Part shown: positions 45,384 to 54,688 of the stretch, one piece after another
Position numbering within the stretch: position 1 is the stretch's first letter
How the letters are laid out: the number at the start of each line of letters is the position of its first letter
Assembly: GCA_016721115.1 (NCBI GenBank)
Contig: JADKIW010000001.1
Coordinates: 2,929,501-2,993,500, forward strand
Direction of reading: 5' to 3'
Length of the DNA: 64,000 bases
Source: Candidatus Defluviilinea proxima
Lineage (GTDB): Bacteria; Chloroflexota; Anaerolineae; Anaerolineales; Villigracilaceae
The notes under the pieces: model-generated
Database searches by the model: none
What the model saw: only the letters and a program-made list of their open reading frames with translations
What the model was told of the DNA's origin: nothing
Made by a program: the position numbers and the translations under genes

Positions 45384-45836
45384 TTAAAGTGTTTTTAGGA
45401 GGGCTTGTCGGCTATTACGCAGGCGATCTGAGATGATTTGTGTGATACGAAGCATGATCTTATACCCATCTGCGGGGTGTTGGTCTAAGATTTGCAGGAA
45501 TTTTTCTGACGGGATGGCGATCAATTCGGAGTCCTCTTCGCAAAATGCGGAGGCCGTGTAATGGTTGGGGGATACTACGCCAGACCAACCCAGAGTCTGG
45601 TGTGGGCGGCTGATAAAAGAAACGGTGACAGAATCGGGCCGCGATGTAAGGTTGACGCGCAAGGCAATGCTTCCATTAATAAGCAAGTGCAGTTTGTCCG
45701 CTTTCCCACCTTCCTTGAAAACATAATCATCCTTTTTCACATGGACGGTTTCGCAAATGGCCGCGATCTCGCCCAGTGATTCTTTGGATATATCTCTGAA
45801 TAACTCGAAATCTGCCAGCGTATTCGATGTGATCAT
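45384..45836 (-). CDS. Cyclic-nucleotide-binding domain protein, single domain
   Basis: 150 residues, one cNMP-binding beta-roll (LFRDISKESLGEIA, VFKEGGKADKLHLLINGSIAL ... ELIAIPSEKF) with a C-terminal helix, but no helix-turn-helix or kinase domain. The phosphate-binding cassette is not conserved, so the ligand is unclear. ATG 45836 follows GGAGG by four bases. It could be a sensor subunit working with partners encoded elsewhere. It lies 92 bases before relA on the same strand. Confidence 0.78.
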   Translation of the reverse strand: MITSNTLADFELFRDISKESLGEIAAICETVHVKKDDYVFKEGGKADKLHLLINGSIALRVNLTSRPDSVTVSFISRPHQTLGWSGVVSPNHYTASAFCEEDSELIAIPSEKFLQILDQHPADGYKIMLRITQIISDRLRNSRQALLKTL

Positions 45837-45877
45837 AGGTCCTCCAAAGCGGTAAAATTGATTGAAATTAGTATAGC

Positions 45878-46372
45878 ATGGATGTCAATATGCCCGTTGT
45901 CAATAATGTCACTCGTTTTTTGGATTCCCGTAAGGTTTCATATACCGCCTTTGAAACGCCACCTGAAAAGTTGGGCGCACTGGAAACGGCGCATCTTCTC
46001 AATATTTCACCTGATTCTGTTTTCAAGACCATTGTCGTCACCCGAGATAAGCCGAAAAAGCCGTTGCTTGTAGTGGTGCCCGGTCCATCACAGGTGGATT
46101 TGAAGAAGCTGGCATCTGCCATCGGTGAGAAGAAGGTGTACCTGCCAACTGAGCGCGAAGCTGAGCAGTTAACTGGCCTACAGGCTGGCGGTATTTCTCC
46201 ACTAGCCTTGATCAATAAAGGTTTTCAGGTTGTGATTGACGCTTCCTCGCAGAACTTTTCCGAGATCCACATCTCTGGTGGGCAGAGGGGATTGAATATT
46301 CGATTGTCTGTGAATGATCTTGCTACACTCGTAAATGCGAGATTTTCATTGGTGTGTATAGATCCTAAGTGA
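45878..46372 (+). CDS. YbaK/EbsC-type aminoacyl-tRNA deacylase
   Basis: 164 residues with the YbaK/ProX fold: FKTIVV near residue 50 with the conserved Lys, VVPG, the EREAEQLTGLQAGGISPL core and a late RGLNIRLSVNDL. Such enzymes hydrolyse mischarged Cys-tRNA(Pro) or related species. The start ATG 45878 has no clear ribosome site. It is divergent from the cNMP gene and ends at a strong terminator. Confidence 0.88.
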   Translation: MDVNMPVVNNVTRFLDSRKVSYTAFETPPEKLGALETAHLLNISPDSVFKTIVVTRDKPKKPLLVVVPGPSQVDLKKLASAIGEKKVYLPTEREAEQLTGLQAGGISPLALINKGFQVVIDASSQNFSEIHISGGQRGLNIRLSVNDLATLVNARFSLVCIDPK

Positions 46373-46413
46373 GAATCAAAAAAGTCGGCGAAACCGCCGA
46401 CTTTTTTGATTCT
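46372..46413. terminator. Strong bidirectional terminator
   Basis: A 19-bp perfect stem (arms at 46372-46390 and 46395-46413) with loop AAAC, and runs of A and T on the two arms. It stops the ybaK gene and the lipoprotein gene that converge here. Confidence 0.9.
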
Positions 46414-46430
46414 AGATGATCGGTAACAAA

Positions 46431-47063
46431 CTAAGGTCCGTTAAATTGGACTTTCTCTGCGTAGACATCAAAGCTCCATAGATCAGGGTTGTTGATACAA
46501 CCATATCCAAAGGCTTTAGAATCCTTGCCTTCATTGCCGTTAACAAAAACGCTTACGTTATAACAACCCTGCACAAGGTCGGTATAGGTGAGAGCGTCAT
46601 TCTTACCGAGATTGAAACCTCGGTATCCACATTCACCGAAAGGAGTCTTATTCAAGTATATTGAGCCGACTAATGTTCCCTTGGTCATGTTTCTAATTCT
46701 GATCTTTGTTGGATGCCCATCAATAGTTCCGGGGAGCGGGGCGTTGCATGGATCGCCTCCAGCATTATTGTTTGACGAGGCGGTAGTAGGTGCCAACGTT
46801 GGAGCATCAAGTGTGGGCAATGCGATAGGCGTATCTGTGGGGAGGGGAGTATTTGTTGCAGGGATGGGAGTGTCGGTTGGCGGGACCGGGGTATTCGTGG
46901 GGATGGCCGCCTGTGTTTCGGCAACAATAGTCAATGCCGCCGCGACAGCCGTAGATTGTATCTGCTCTGGGCTGACGGTTGGTTCAGATGGGGCCGCCGC
47001 ACCGCATGCACTGATGATCATGGTAAAGGCCATAACCAGTGATAAGATGGTAAAACGTTTCAT
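46431..47063 (-). CDS. Thr/Pro-rich lipoprotein, unknown function
   Basis: About 210 residues from ATG 47063; the longer form from 47129 would hide the signal peptide. Lipobox SACG at the N-terminus, then a long Thr/Pro/Ala-rich linker (about 20-110) typical of Chloroflexota exported proteins, and a compact C-terminal domain with four or five Cys (GDPCNAPLPG, GECGYRGF, QGCYN, GYGC). The C-terminal part may be a small disulfide-bonded beta-domain. It is a likely distant relative of the next lipoprotein. Confidence 0.65.
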   Translation of the reverse strand: MKRFTILSLVMAFTMIISACGAAAPSEPTVSPEQIQSTAVAAALTIVAETQAAIPTNTPVPPTDTPIPATNTPLPTDTPIALPTLDAPTLAPTTASSNNNAGGDPCNAPLPGTIDGHPTKIRIRNMTKGTLVGSIYLNKTPFGECGYRGFNLGKNDALTYTDLVQGCYNVSVFVNGNEGKDSKAFGYGCINNPDLWSFDVYAEKVQFNGP

Positions 47064-47195
47064 TGTGATTTTTTGTCTCCTAATTATTGACAATTGGGAT
47101 TGCATCTTCCCAAATTTGTTTGAGGTCATTGGGTGCGATGGTTTATTTTATTTAAAACGAACCGTCGCACGAGTTTGTTCCACATACTTCATGTT

Positions 47196-47864
47196 TTATT
47201 GGATTGTGACCTTATCCTTGAAAATAGTGATTGTGAGGTCATCTCCGTCGTTTAGTGTAAACGTGCCTGTGATCTCTCGGCCGCCTACCCAAACAACATA
47301 TACATAATAACCAAGCGGTGCCTGTGTGCGGACCTCTTTTTTAACCGGGTATTCGATCACTGTATCAGGTCTGCCTATTGCATCATTTTGCAATGAGATG
47401 TAAGCCTGCGCCTGTGACTTGTTGAAAATCTTGACATTCGCGTAGGGCACCGCCGGTGGAAGGGTCCCATACTTAAGTATGCCTAGCGTAGGCGTCACGG
47501 TGGGACTTCCAGAAGATGTGACAGGCTGTGTTACTGTGGCAGTGGCAGTTACACTTCCAGCAGGCACATTTGTAGATGTTGCCGGGGTGGTTGTCAAATT
47601 TGGGGCGGGAGTGAATGATGGTGTATCAGTAACCGCGAGAGTAGAAGAGGCCACTACAACAAGCGTATTTGTCTGAGTCTCGGTTGGCAAAACAGTTGTC
47701 GGGGAGGGAAGAGCCGCCTGCGTCTGTGCTTGCGATTGCCGTACCTTGGCATCAATTGTCGCTTGTGCATCAACGCTTGGAGCAGGACTTTGTCCCGCGC
47801 CTAACACGGAACAAGCGCTTGCGAAAACTAATGCCAACGTAAGAATAATAAACTTTTTCATCAA
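47196..47864 (-). CDS. Thr/Pro-rich lipoprotein, unknown function
   Basis: 222 residues: signal peptide with lipobox SACS (Cys18), low-complexity Thr/Pro/Ser region to about residue 130, then a C-terminal domain with NVKIFNKSQAQAYISLQN, VKKEVRTQAPLGYYVYVVWVG and LNDGDDLTITI. The end of the domain looks like that of the lipoprotein downstream, so the two are probably paralogues. It follows the thioredoxin gene by 16 bases. Confidence 0.65.
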   Translation of the reverse strand: MMKKFIILTLALVFASACSVLGAGQSPAPSVDAQATIDAKVRQSQAQTQAALPSPTTVLPTETQTNTLVVVASSTLAVTDTPSFTPAPNLTTTPATSTNVPAGSVTATATVTQPVTSSGSPTVTPTLGILKYGTLPPAVPYANVKIFNKSQAQAYISLQNDAIGRPDTVIEYPVKKEVRTQAPLGYYVYVVWVGGREITGTFTLNDGDDLTITIFKDKVTIQ

Positions 47865-47880
47865 ACCACTCCTTGTGGGG

Positions 47881-48225
47881 CTATGACTGACCAGCTACCT
47901 CCAGGAATTGTGTTACCGTATCGCGCAACATGCGCTCCGGTAGTGCACCGACCTGGCGATGCACGATTTTGCCGCCTGCAACAAAGAGCATGGTCGGGAT
48001 TCCCTGAATCCCGTATTTCATCATCCATTCGGGATTCTCGTCTGTGTTGACCTTGGCGATGACGACCTTGCCATCATATTCCTTGGCAAGCTTATCGAGA
48101 ATAGGCGCGATCATTTTGCAAGGACCGCACCACGGCGCCCAGAAATCAACGATTACCGGCACAGTAGACTGAAGGACTGTCTTCTCAAATGCGGCATCAG
48201 TTACATGAATAGGTTCATTAGACAT
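47881..48225 (-). CDS. trxA: Thioredoxin
   Basis: 114 residues with the complete thioredoxin fold: FWAPWCGPCKM (Cys33, Cys36), the cis-proline IPTMLFV and the final helix. No signal peptide, so cytoplasmic. It reduces disulfides with thioredoxin reductase. The start ATG 48225 has only a weak ribosome site. It is the first gene of a minus-strand run with two lipoproteins and is divergent from ftsY. Confidence 0.93.
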   Translation of the reverse strand: MSNEPIHVTDAAFEKTVLQSTVPVIVDFWAPWCGPCKMIAPILDKLAKEYDGKVVIAKVNTDENPEWMMKYGIQGIPTMLFVAGGKIVHRQVGALPERMLRDTVTQFLEVAGQS

Positions 48226-48313
48226 CGTATTACACCTTTATTTGTTCAAAAATTTGGGGTTTATTTTGAAAAACCTTGAACGATAAAAAAGTATATCACA
48301 ATACCCTGCATGA

Positions 48314-48319
48314 TATAAT
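48314..48319 (+). promoter_or_regulatory. Extended -10 promoter of ftsY
   Basis: TATAAT preceded by TGA (TGN extended -10). It ends eight bases before the ftsY ATG, so transcription would begin at or within about two bases of the start codon. No -35 match was seen. Confidence 0.55.
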
Positions 48320-48327
48320 CGCCCGCT

Positions 48328-49236
48328 ATGGCTGAACTATTTTCAAAATGGAGAGAAGGCCTCGCTAAAACGAGCAAGACAACATTTGGAAGGCTCAAAT
48401 CCATTCTTGGTGCAACCGAGATCACGCAAGATACTTGGGATGAACTGGAATCATTGCTTGTACAAGCTGACTTGGGAATCGAAACGGCGACTGAAATTCT
48501 GGATTCAATGCGCCGTATCGTGCGGACCGAAGGCCTGACTCGCTCTGATGAGCTTTGGGATGCCCTTCGAGCTGAACTTCGCTCCAGACTCTCCGTCCCA
48601 CCAGCCTTCACATGGACTAATAAACCGTCCGTCATCATGATGGTCGGAGTCAATGGCTCTGGCAAAACAACCACCATCGCCAAACTCGGACAGCGTTTTC
48701 ACAACGAAGGGAAATCTCTTCTCTTTGGCGCGGCAGATACCTTCCGTGCCGCAGCGGTGGACCAGCTTCAGGTATGGGGAGACAGGTTGAAGGTCGATGT
48801 GATCGCGGGCGCGCCCGAGTCCGATCCCGGAGCGGTGGCATTCAATGCTGTTCAAGCAGGAACAGCTCGCGGCGTAGACATCATCCTGATCGACACTGCT
48901 GGAAGATTACAAACCAAATTCAACTTGATGGAAGAGTTAAAAAAGGTCAATCGTGTGATCGGTAAAGCTTTACCCGGAGCACCTCACGAAGTATGGCTTG
49001 TGTTGGATGCGACCACAGGACAAAACGCAATGCAACAAGCCAAGGCTTTTAAAGAAGCAGTGGGTGTGAACGGTGTGATTTTATCTAAACTGGATTCTTC
49101 TGCACGTGGTGGCATGGCGTTTGCCATTCAGCGTGAACTTGGTCTGCCTATTATGTTTGCGGGCCTTGGTGAAAAGCCCGAAGATCTGACGTTGTTTGAT
49201 CCCGACGCATTTATTCAAGGGATATTAGGAAAATAG
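48328..49236 (+). CDS. ftsY: Signal recognition particle receptor FtsY
   Basis: 302 residues: N domain, then the SRP GTPase with VGVNGSGKTT, AADTFRAAAVDQL, DTAGRLQ and the final LSKLDSSARGGMAF. The acidic A domain of E. coli FtsY is absent; a short N-terminal helix (MAELFSKWREGLAKT) replaces it, as in many non-proteobacteria. It docks SRP-ribosome complexes at the membrane. No ribosome site is seen; the mRNA is likely leaderless. Confidence 0.95.
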   Translation: MAELFSKWREGLAKTSKTTFGRLKSILGATEITQDTWDELESLLVQADLGIETATEILDSMRRIVRTEGLTRSDELWDALRAELRSRLSVPPAFTWTNKPSVIMMVGVNGSGKTTTIAKLGQRFHNEGKSLLFGAADTFRAAAVDQLQVWGDRLKVDVIAGAPESDPGAVAFNAVQAGTARGVDIILIDTAGRLQTKFNLMEELKKVNRVIGKALPGAPHEVWLVLDATTGQNAMQQAKAFKEAVGVNGVILSKLDSSARGGMAFAIQRELGLPIMFAGLGEKPEDLTLFDPDAFIQGILGK

Positions 49237-49287
49237 ATTTGGAATGCAGGAAGTCACTCCTGCGCTTCTTAGTAAAAAGGAGAAACA

Positions 49288-50371
49288 ATGCAAGACCTTA
49301 TCAACCGCTTGAAACCATCACAGGACTTAACTCAGCAATTAATGGTGCGTCTTTGACTTCGTTGGCAAAGAACAACAACTTTCCGGACTTGAAAAAGAAA
49401 TAGAGGCGCCTGATTTTTGGGGGAATCCATCTGAAGCTCAAAAGGTGATGAAGCAATATAACGCGGTCAAGAACGAAGTCGAGTCGTGGCGCGTTTTTTC
49501 GCGTCGTTTGCGTGATGCTCTTGAATTAGCCCAACTGGACGATGAAAGCCTGCGTGTCGAACTCGAAAGTGAGGTCGCTTCCATCGAAGCTGAACTTGAA
49601 AAGCGTTCGTTTACTGCTATGCTCTCCGGTAAATACGATCAGGATTCTGCCATCCTTGCCATCCATGCGGGTGCAGGTGGTACCGACTCACAAGATTGGG
49701 CCGCCATGCTTGAGCGCATGTATCTTCGCTGGGCAGAAGAGCGTGGTTTCTCCACTGAAATATTTGACTCTACCGATGGCGAAGAAGCGGGTATCAAAAG
49801 CGCGACCATTGCCATCAATGGCGAGTATGCCTTTGGGTATCTCCGTTCAGAAAAGGGTGTTCATCGTTTGGTTCGTCTTTCACCTTTTGACGCTGCACAC
49901 CGCAGGCATACATCCTTTGCTTTGATCGAGGTCTTGCCTCAAGTTGCAATGGACGATGCTGAAGTGGATATTGACCCCGGCGATATCAAAATGGATGTCT
50001 ATCGTTCTTCCGGCGCGGGTGGGCAGAACGTGCAAAAGAATGCAACTGCCGTTCGTCTTACACATATCCCAACAGGGATTGTCGTCACTTGTCAAAACGA
50101 ACGCTCGCAGACGCAAAATCGTGAATTCGCTATGAAAATTTTGCGCGGCCGTTTGCTTGAACTTCGGCAGGCTGAACGTGAAGAAGAGCGTGCCGTTCTG
50201 CGCGGTGAATATACCAAGGCTGAGTGGGGGAGCCAAATCCGTTCGTATGTATTACATCCCTATCAAATGGTCAAGGACCATCGCACTGAGCATGAAACCG
50301 GTAACACACAGGCAGTGCTCGATGGCGACCTTGATGAATTCATGGAAGCGTATCTACGCTCCACCAACTAA
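49288..50371 (+). CDS. prfB: Peptide chain release factor 2 (with programmed +1 frameshift)
   Basis: The coding sequence is two pieces: codons from ATG 49288 (AAAGGAG upstream) run to CTT TGA at 49351-49356. A +1 shift then continues in the frame of 49355-50371 (GAC TTC GTT ...). The joined protein has the RF2 features: APDFWGNP near the N-terminus, the SPF stop-codon-reading tripeptide (VRLSPFDAAH), GAGGQN with the GGQ catalytic motif and the normal C-terminus. It recognises UGA and UAA and releases the peptide. The usual upstream AGGGGG stimulator is weak here (ATG GTG CGT). Confidence 0.95.
49351..49357 (+). other. prfB: Programmed +1 frameshift site of prfB
   Basis: CTT TGA C, the canonical RF2 slippery sequence; TGA is at 49354-49356. 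Upstream bases only partly match the Shine-Dalgarno-like stimulator. Confidence 0.93.
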
Positions 50372-50380
50372 GGAGGGATC

Positions 50381-50626
50381 ATGTCTGATCTCATCACAAA
50401 GCTTTCTGTATTTCTTGCAACTGATATTTTGAAGCAACCCAATCGTGCTATTTCCGCCGATGAGCCTTTGATCTCCAGCGGCTTGATCGATTCGTTCAGC
50501 CTCATGGATGTTGCTTTGTTTGTCGAAGACAACTTTGGCGTTCGCATCGAAGACACTGAACTCAATGCGGATACCTTCGACAATTTGACTCAACTCGCTT
50601 CTTTGATCGAATCTCGTCAATCATGA
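50381..50626 (+). CDS. Acyl carrier protein
   Basis: 81 residues of ACP type, with the phosphopantetheine attachment Ser38 in LIDSFSLMDV and an acidic helix III. It overlaps the start of the acyl-AMP ligase by four bases, so it is the cognate carrier of that ligase. Together they would load a fatty or other acid onto ACP. It is not the housekeeping ACP by context. Confidence 0.9.
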   Translation: MSDLITKLSVFLATDILKQPNRAISADEPLISSGLIDSFSLMDVALFVEDNFGVRIEDTELNADTFDNLTQLASLIESRQS

Positions 50627-52308
50627 TTTTTCCTGAACGACTAAAAGCGCTTCACGAGCGGACCCCGGAGCGGGTTGCTGTTACTCTGCAATTTCCCAAC
50701 GCTGACGATTTTTCTGTCTCGCTCGATCAGCTTCTGCGCGGTTCTCAATCCTTTGCGCACACATATGCCCGCGAAGGGATTCAACCCGGCGAAGTGATTG
50801 TCCTCATTCTTCAACACAGTGAAGATTTGCTTTACGCATTCTGGGGTGCGATTCTGCATGGCGCGATTCCATCCATCATGCCGTTTCTAACGGAGAAGCT
50901 TTCCCCCGAACGTTATCGTGCAGACTTATCCTCATTAATGTCTGTGACAAAACCTGCCGCGATTGTGACGTATCCAGAATTTGAAAACGAAGTTCGTTCG
51001 GCGCTTAGAGATGGAGATTCGGTTCGTAAGGTGGTCGTCACAAATCAAATTGAACCGCAGACCGAGCTGGATTTCGACACACTTGCGGGTTTCAAAAGAA
51101 AACCTGACGATATTGTTCTCTTACAACACTCATCAGGGACAACAGGATTGCAAAAAGGCGTTGCGCTTTCTCATCAATCTGTGTTCAATCAACTTGATGC
51201 CTACAGTAAGGCGCTTGCTCTAAGCGATGAAGATGTGGCTGTTTCCTGGCTTCCGCTTTACCATGATATGGGGTTGATTGCTGGGTTTATCATGCCCATC
51301 TTGTCAGGGGTTCCATTGGTGTTGATGTCTCCGTTTGATTGGGTGCGCGCGCCATATAAGTTGATGCAATCCATTACAAAATATCGCGGCACATTGACTT
51401 GGCTCCCAAACTTTGCCTACAACTTTTGCGCGCAAAAGATACGAGATCGTCACCTTGAAGATGTGGATCTATCTTCATTGCGTGCGGTTGTTAACTGCTC
51501 TGAACCTGTTCGTTGGGAAAGTCATAACGCCTTCTATGAACGTTTCAAGGGTTTTGGTCTCAAGCTGGAAGCGTTGCAAACGTCCTATGCGATGGCAGAG
51601 AACGTTTTCTGTGTAACTCAAAGTCCTTTGGGGAGCGTACCAGTTGTCGATGAGATTGACCGGGAATCGTTCATGAGCGAGCGTGTGGCGAAGAGTCCGT
51701 TTGATGGGCGTCCATCCATGAAGATGATGTCGTCAGGGCGTCCGTTGGAGAATGTGAAGATCCGAATCCTTGATGAGCAAGGGCAAGATGTGCCCGAACG
51801 TGTTATTGGCGAAGTTGCTTTGCAAAGTGATTGCATGTTGACGGGATATTACAACCGTGAGGATGCCACTCAGAAAGCGTTTGTGGATGGATGGTATTTG
51901 ACGGGTGATTACGGATACATTGCGAATGGGGATGTGTTTGTTTCTGGCCGTAAAAAAGATATGATCATTGTGGGCGGCAAGAATGTGTACCCGCAGGATT
52001 TGGAATCGTTGACTTATGAAGTGCCCGGCGTACACGGTGGGAGGTCTGTGGCGTTCGGCATGTATGATGAAGCGCAAGGGACTGAAGATGTTGTTGTGAT
52101 TGCAGAAGTAGATACGGACGATGCGGTAGAGCAACAAAAAATTGCCGATGCGATCCGCTTACATGTAACGAAGAACTCAGCGGTTGCTTTACGGTACGTC
52201 AAAGTGGTGGATCCGAAATGGATCATCAAAACCTCAAGTGGAAAAACTGCGCGTTCTGCAAATAAAGAAAAGTTCATAAAAGAATTGCAAGAGGCGCAAG
52301 GAGGATAA
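50623..52308 (+). CDS. Fatty acyl-AMP ligase-like AMP-dependent synthetase
   Basis: 561 residues: the adenylation core with LLQHSSGTTGLQKG, SWLPLYHDMGLI, SYAMAENVF, YLTGDYGY and the C-terminal GRKKDMIIVGGKNVYPQDLE with Lys in TSSGKTARS. The GxxVYPQD form is typical of fatty acyl-AMP ligases that transfer the acyl group to ACP rather than CoA. Coupled to the ACP gene (ATGA overlap). The product may be a lipid-modified small molecule; no other biosynthetic gene is close. Confidence 0.87.
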   Translation: MIFPERLKALHERTPERVAVTLQFPNADDFSVSLDQLLRGSQSFAHTYAREGIQPGEVIVLILQHSEDLLYAFWGAILHGAIPSIMPFLTEKLSPERYRADLSSLMSVTKPAAIVTYPEFENEVRSALRDGDSVRKVVVTNQIEPQTELDFDTLAGFKRKPDDIVLLQHSSGTTGLQKGVALSHQSVFNQLDAYSKALALSDEDVAVSWLPLYHDMGLIAGFIMPILSGVPLVLMSPFDWVRAPYKLMQSITKYRGTLTWLPNFAYNFCAQKIRDRHLEDVDLSSLRAVVNCSEPVRWESHNAFYERFKGFGLKLEALQTSYAMAENVFCVTQSPLGSVPVVDEIDRESFMSERVAKSPFDGRPSMKMMSSGRPLENVKIRILDEQGQDVPERVIGEVALQSDCMLTGYYNREDATQKAFVDGWYLTGDYGYIANGDVFVSGRKKDMIIVGGKNVYPQDLESLTYEVPGVHGGRSVAFGMYDEAQGTEDVVVIAEVDTDDAVEQQKIADAIRLHVTKNSAVALRYVKVVDPKWIIKTSSGKTARSANKEKFIKELQEAQGG

Positions 52309-52313
52309 ATTAT

Positions 52314-53141
52314 ATGGGGGCGGATTCGCCAAACCTTATTCGAGAAGCTGTTGATCTGGCGCGTGCAGGAAAAAACGTTGACGCGCGTGATATTTTCTTG
52401 AGGGTGGTTGAGAATGATCCTCAAAATGAGTTGGCTTGGATGTGGCTTGCTGGCTTGGTTGACTCGCTTGAGGATAAAATCATTGCCTGTGAGAACGTGT
52501 TAATTATTAATCCTTCAAATCTTAAAGCGCAAGCTTATCTTGAAAGTTTGAAGAATAAGAGACAATCCTCAACTATAGGGCAGGAGATACAAAAGAAACA
52601 AGAACCTCAAAAAAGCACACCTCGACGCAGTCCTTTGGAAACTGCTAAATTTCTTGAGCAGGACGGGAAATTCGCGGAAGCGCTGGAGATTTACAAGGTG
52701 GAAGCCGCCAAGACAAAAGATACAAATGCTTTCAATGAGATATATAAAAAGATTACGCGTATTGAGCAACTGCAGGCTGACAAAGTTCAATATGTATCGC
52801 CGAATGTGTCCATTGCGCGTTTGACCTTTACCTGGCCATTGCTATATTTGAGTCTTGTGTTGATACAGGTGGGATTAAATCCGTTCAAAAACCAGATGAT
52901 TTATTTGTGGCTAGCGTTCCCGTTGGTGATCTTGGGAAGCTACTTTATTGCGATATCGGATGTACGGTCGCGCCATTGGGTTTGGCATGGCTTGTTCGCT
53001 GAAAAAGGAGATGGGTCTGCATTTGCGCGTATGACCTTGGCGGCCGTAGGTTGGATATTGGTTTTGCTTCCGATCGTGCTGATTGTTCTAGATTCGTTCA
53101 ATCGTTTATCTAACTTTCAGATCCCGCCAAAGTTGTTCTAA
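52314..53141 (+). CDS. Membrane protein with N-terminal TPR-like helices
   Basis: 275 residues from ATG 52314 (GGAGG upstream). The N-terminal half is TPR-like (ALEIYKVEAAKTKD, AWMWLAGLVDSLEDK). Four hydrophobic segments follow in the second half (about 170-190, 195-215, 235-260). It is exported or membrane-bound with its helical domain in the cytoplasm. It lies between the acyl-AMP ligase and the rhomboid gene, with short gaps on both sides. Function unknown. Confidence 0.65.
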   Translation: MGADSPNLIREAVDLARAGKNVDARDIFLRVVENDPQNELAWMWLAGLVDSLEDKIIACENVLIINPSNLKAQAYLESLKNKRQSSTIGQEIQKKQEPQKSTPRRSPLETAKFLEQDGKFAEALEIYKVEAAKTKDTNAFNEIYKKITRIEQLQADKVQYVSPNVSIARLTFTWPLLYLSLVLIQVGLNPFKNQMIYLWLAFPLVILGSYFIAISDVRSRHWVWHGLFAEKGDGSAFARMTLAAVGWILVLLPIVLIVLDSFNRLSNFQIPPKLF

Positions 53142-53150
53142 GGTGCTGCG

Positions 53151-53834
53151 ATGATCCCGCTGAATGACACAGAGAAAAATCGATATTCCTTCTTCCCGAT
53201 TGTCACCATCCTTTTGATTTTGGTGAATTGTTTTGTTTTTTACGCTGAACGATATACAGTTGATAATGTATGGGAGTATTACATGAAGTTCGGGATAACG
53301 CCGCGACTGATCCATCAAATGGTGGGTGGCGGGGTGATATCAAACGTTACTGCCATTTTCCTTCATGGCGATCTATTCCATTTGTTGGGCAACATGCTTC
53401 CGCTTTGGGTTTTCGGCAGACGTGTAGAAGATGCATGTGGCCCATGGCGATTTATCGCGTTTTATCTATTTGCTGGAACATGCGCCAATCTGTTGTTTGC
53501 GGTTGTGCTGTACGATTCGCCAATTCCAGGTATTGGGGCAAGCGGAGCTATATTTGGTTTGATGGGCGCGTATTTATTGTTGTACCCGGGTGCCCGCATT
53601 CGAACATTGGTATTCATAAGCTTTGTCCCTCTTTGGCCACGTGTTCGGGCTTTCTGGATCGTGGCCTATTTTTTTGCTCTGCAAATTATCCCTGCGGTTG
53701 AAATATTAGTTGACAAAGCGGACTATCAAGTAAATTATTGGGCTCATTTAGGCGGGTTCTTTTCAGGGGTATTTATTTTGCTGTTTATACGCCCCGAAGC
53801 TTACGCTCGATATATGAGTGATGTCTCTGTGTGA
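53151..53834 (+). CDS. Rhomboid-family intramembrane serine protease
   Basis: 227 residues, about six membrane helices. The catalytic dyad is visible: Ser131 in GASGAIFG and His199 in AHLGGFFSG. The upstream HGDLFHLLGNM motif is also typical. It would cleave membrane proteins within the bilayer. It is the last gene of the plus-strand run and is closed by a strong terminator. Confidence 0.9.
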   Translation: MIPLNDTEKNRYSFFPIVTILLILVNCFVFYAERYTVDNVWEYYMKFGITPRLIHQMVGGGVISNVTAIFLHGDLFHLLGNMLPLWVFGRRVEDACGPWRFIAFYLFAGTCANLLFAVVLYDSPIPGIGASGAIFGLMGAYLLLYPGARIRTLVFISFVPLWPRVRAFWIVAYFFALQIIPAVEILVDKADYQVNYWAHLGGFFSGVFILLFIRPEAYARYMSDVSV

Positions 53835-53837
53835 ATC

Positions 53838-53870
53838 AAAAAAGAGCGAGTGTACAACTCGCTCTTTTTT
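53838..53870. terminator. Bidirectional terminator
   Basis: A 14-bp perfect stem (arms 53838-53851 and 53857-53870), five-base loop, A-run on one side and T-run on the other. It serves the converging rhomboid and S1-domain genes. Confidence 0.9.
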
Positions 53871-53883
53871 ATTCTTTAGAGTT

Positions 53884-54651
53884 TTATCCGCCAGTGGGGA
53901 GGCGTTTCTTCAATGTGCGGTTCAGTAATTCTTCCTGCTCATCAGAAACTGATACCTTGTTCTTTCTCATTTTCAAATCCCGGCCTTCGTTGGAACGATT
54001 TAACGCTTCTTGCCAGGCGATCTGCATCGCGGTCAATTCGGGTTCCTTGGGTTCTTCTTGCTGGACAGCTTCCGCTTCTTCTCTCTTGGACCCGGGCTTG
54101 CCACTCTTTCTATTATCCTTTTTCGCCGGCTTGAATTCTTCGATCTCCGGTTCCAAGGCTTTCATGCTCAACTTGATCTGTTTCTTCTTGCGATTGACAT
54201 CGAGAACCTTGGCTTCGATCTCGTCGCCTTCTTTAACGATCTCGTTCGGGGTCTTGACGTATCCATGTGCAAGTTCACTGACGTGGATCATGCCGGGGCG
54301 TTCTGCACCGATCTCAACAAAAGCTCCATAGGTTTCAAGGCGGACAACTTTGCCTTTTACAACCATATCAGGTTCGATCTCTTTCCAATCCAAGGCTAGG
54401 GGTTCGATCATTGTGAGTTCGATGCGATCTTTCTTGACGCGTCGTACCCACACATCCACAGTCTGGCCTTCTTTCACAACATCTTCAACCTTGTTGACAG
54501 CATCTTTGCTAAGTTGTGAAATGTGGACAACACCCGGGAGAGCCTGGCCAACATCGACCAAAGCGCCTGCGAGTGTAGTCTTTAATACTTTGCCACTTAA
54601 TTTTGTTTTGGGTTCCAGTGTCACTTCTGACACAGTGCTGATAGTTTCCAT
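53884..54651 (-). CDS. S1 RNA-binding domain protein
   Basis: 255 residues: two S1 (OB-fold) domains in tandem (about residues 15-75 with GALVDVG and HISQLS; about 95-165 with TYGAFVEIG, GMIHVSELAHG and KVLDVNRKKKQIKLSMK). A charged, Lys/Glu-rich tail follows. It resembles short ribosomal-protein-S1-like or YfgF/GSP13-type RNA-binding proteins. ATG 54651 has AGGAG six bases upstream, and its promoter at 54689-54717 is clear. Confidence 0.82.
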   Translation of the reverse strand: METISTVSEVTLEPKTKLSGKVLKTTLAGALVDVGQALPGVVHISQLSKDAVNKVEDVVKEGQTVDVWVRRVKKDRIELTMIEPLALDWKEIEPDMVVKGKVVRLETYGAFVEIGAERPGMIHVSELAHGYVKTPNEIVKEGDEIEAKVLDVNRKKKQIKLSMKALEPEIEEFKPAKKDNRKSGKPGSKREEAEAVQQEEPKEPELTAMQIAWQEALNRSNEGRDLKMRKNKVSVSDEQEELLNRTLKKRLPTGG

Positions 54652-54688
54652 AATTAACTCCTACGTTTTGAAATAATGCCGAAAGCGG

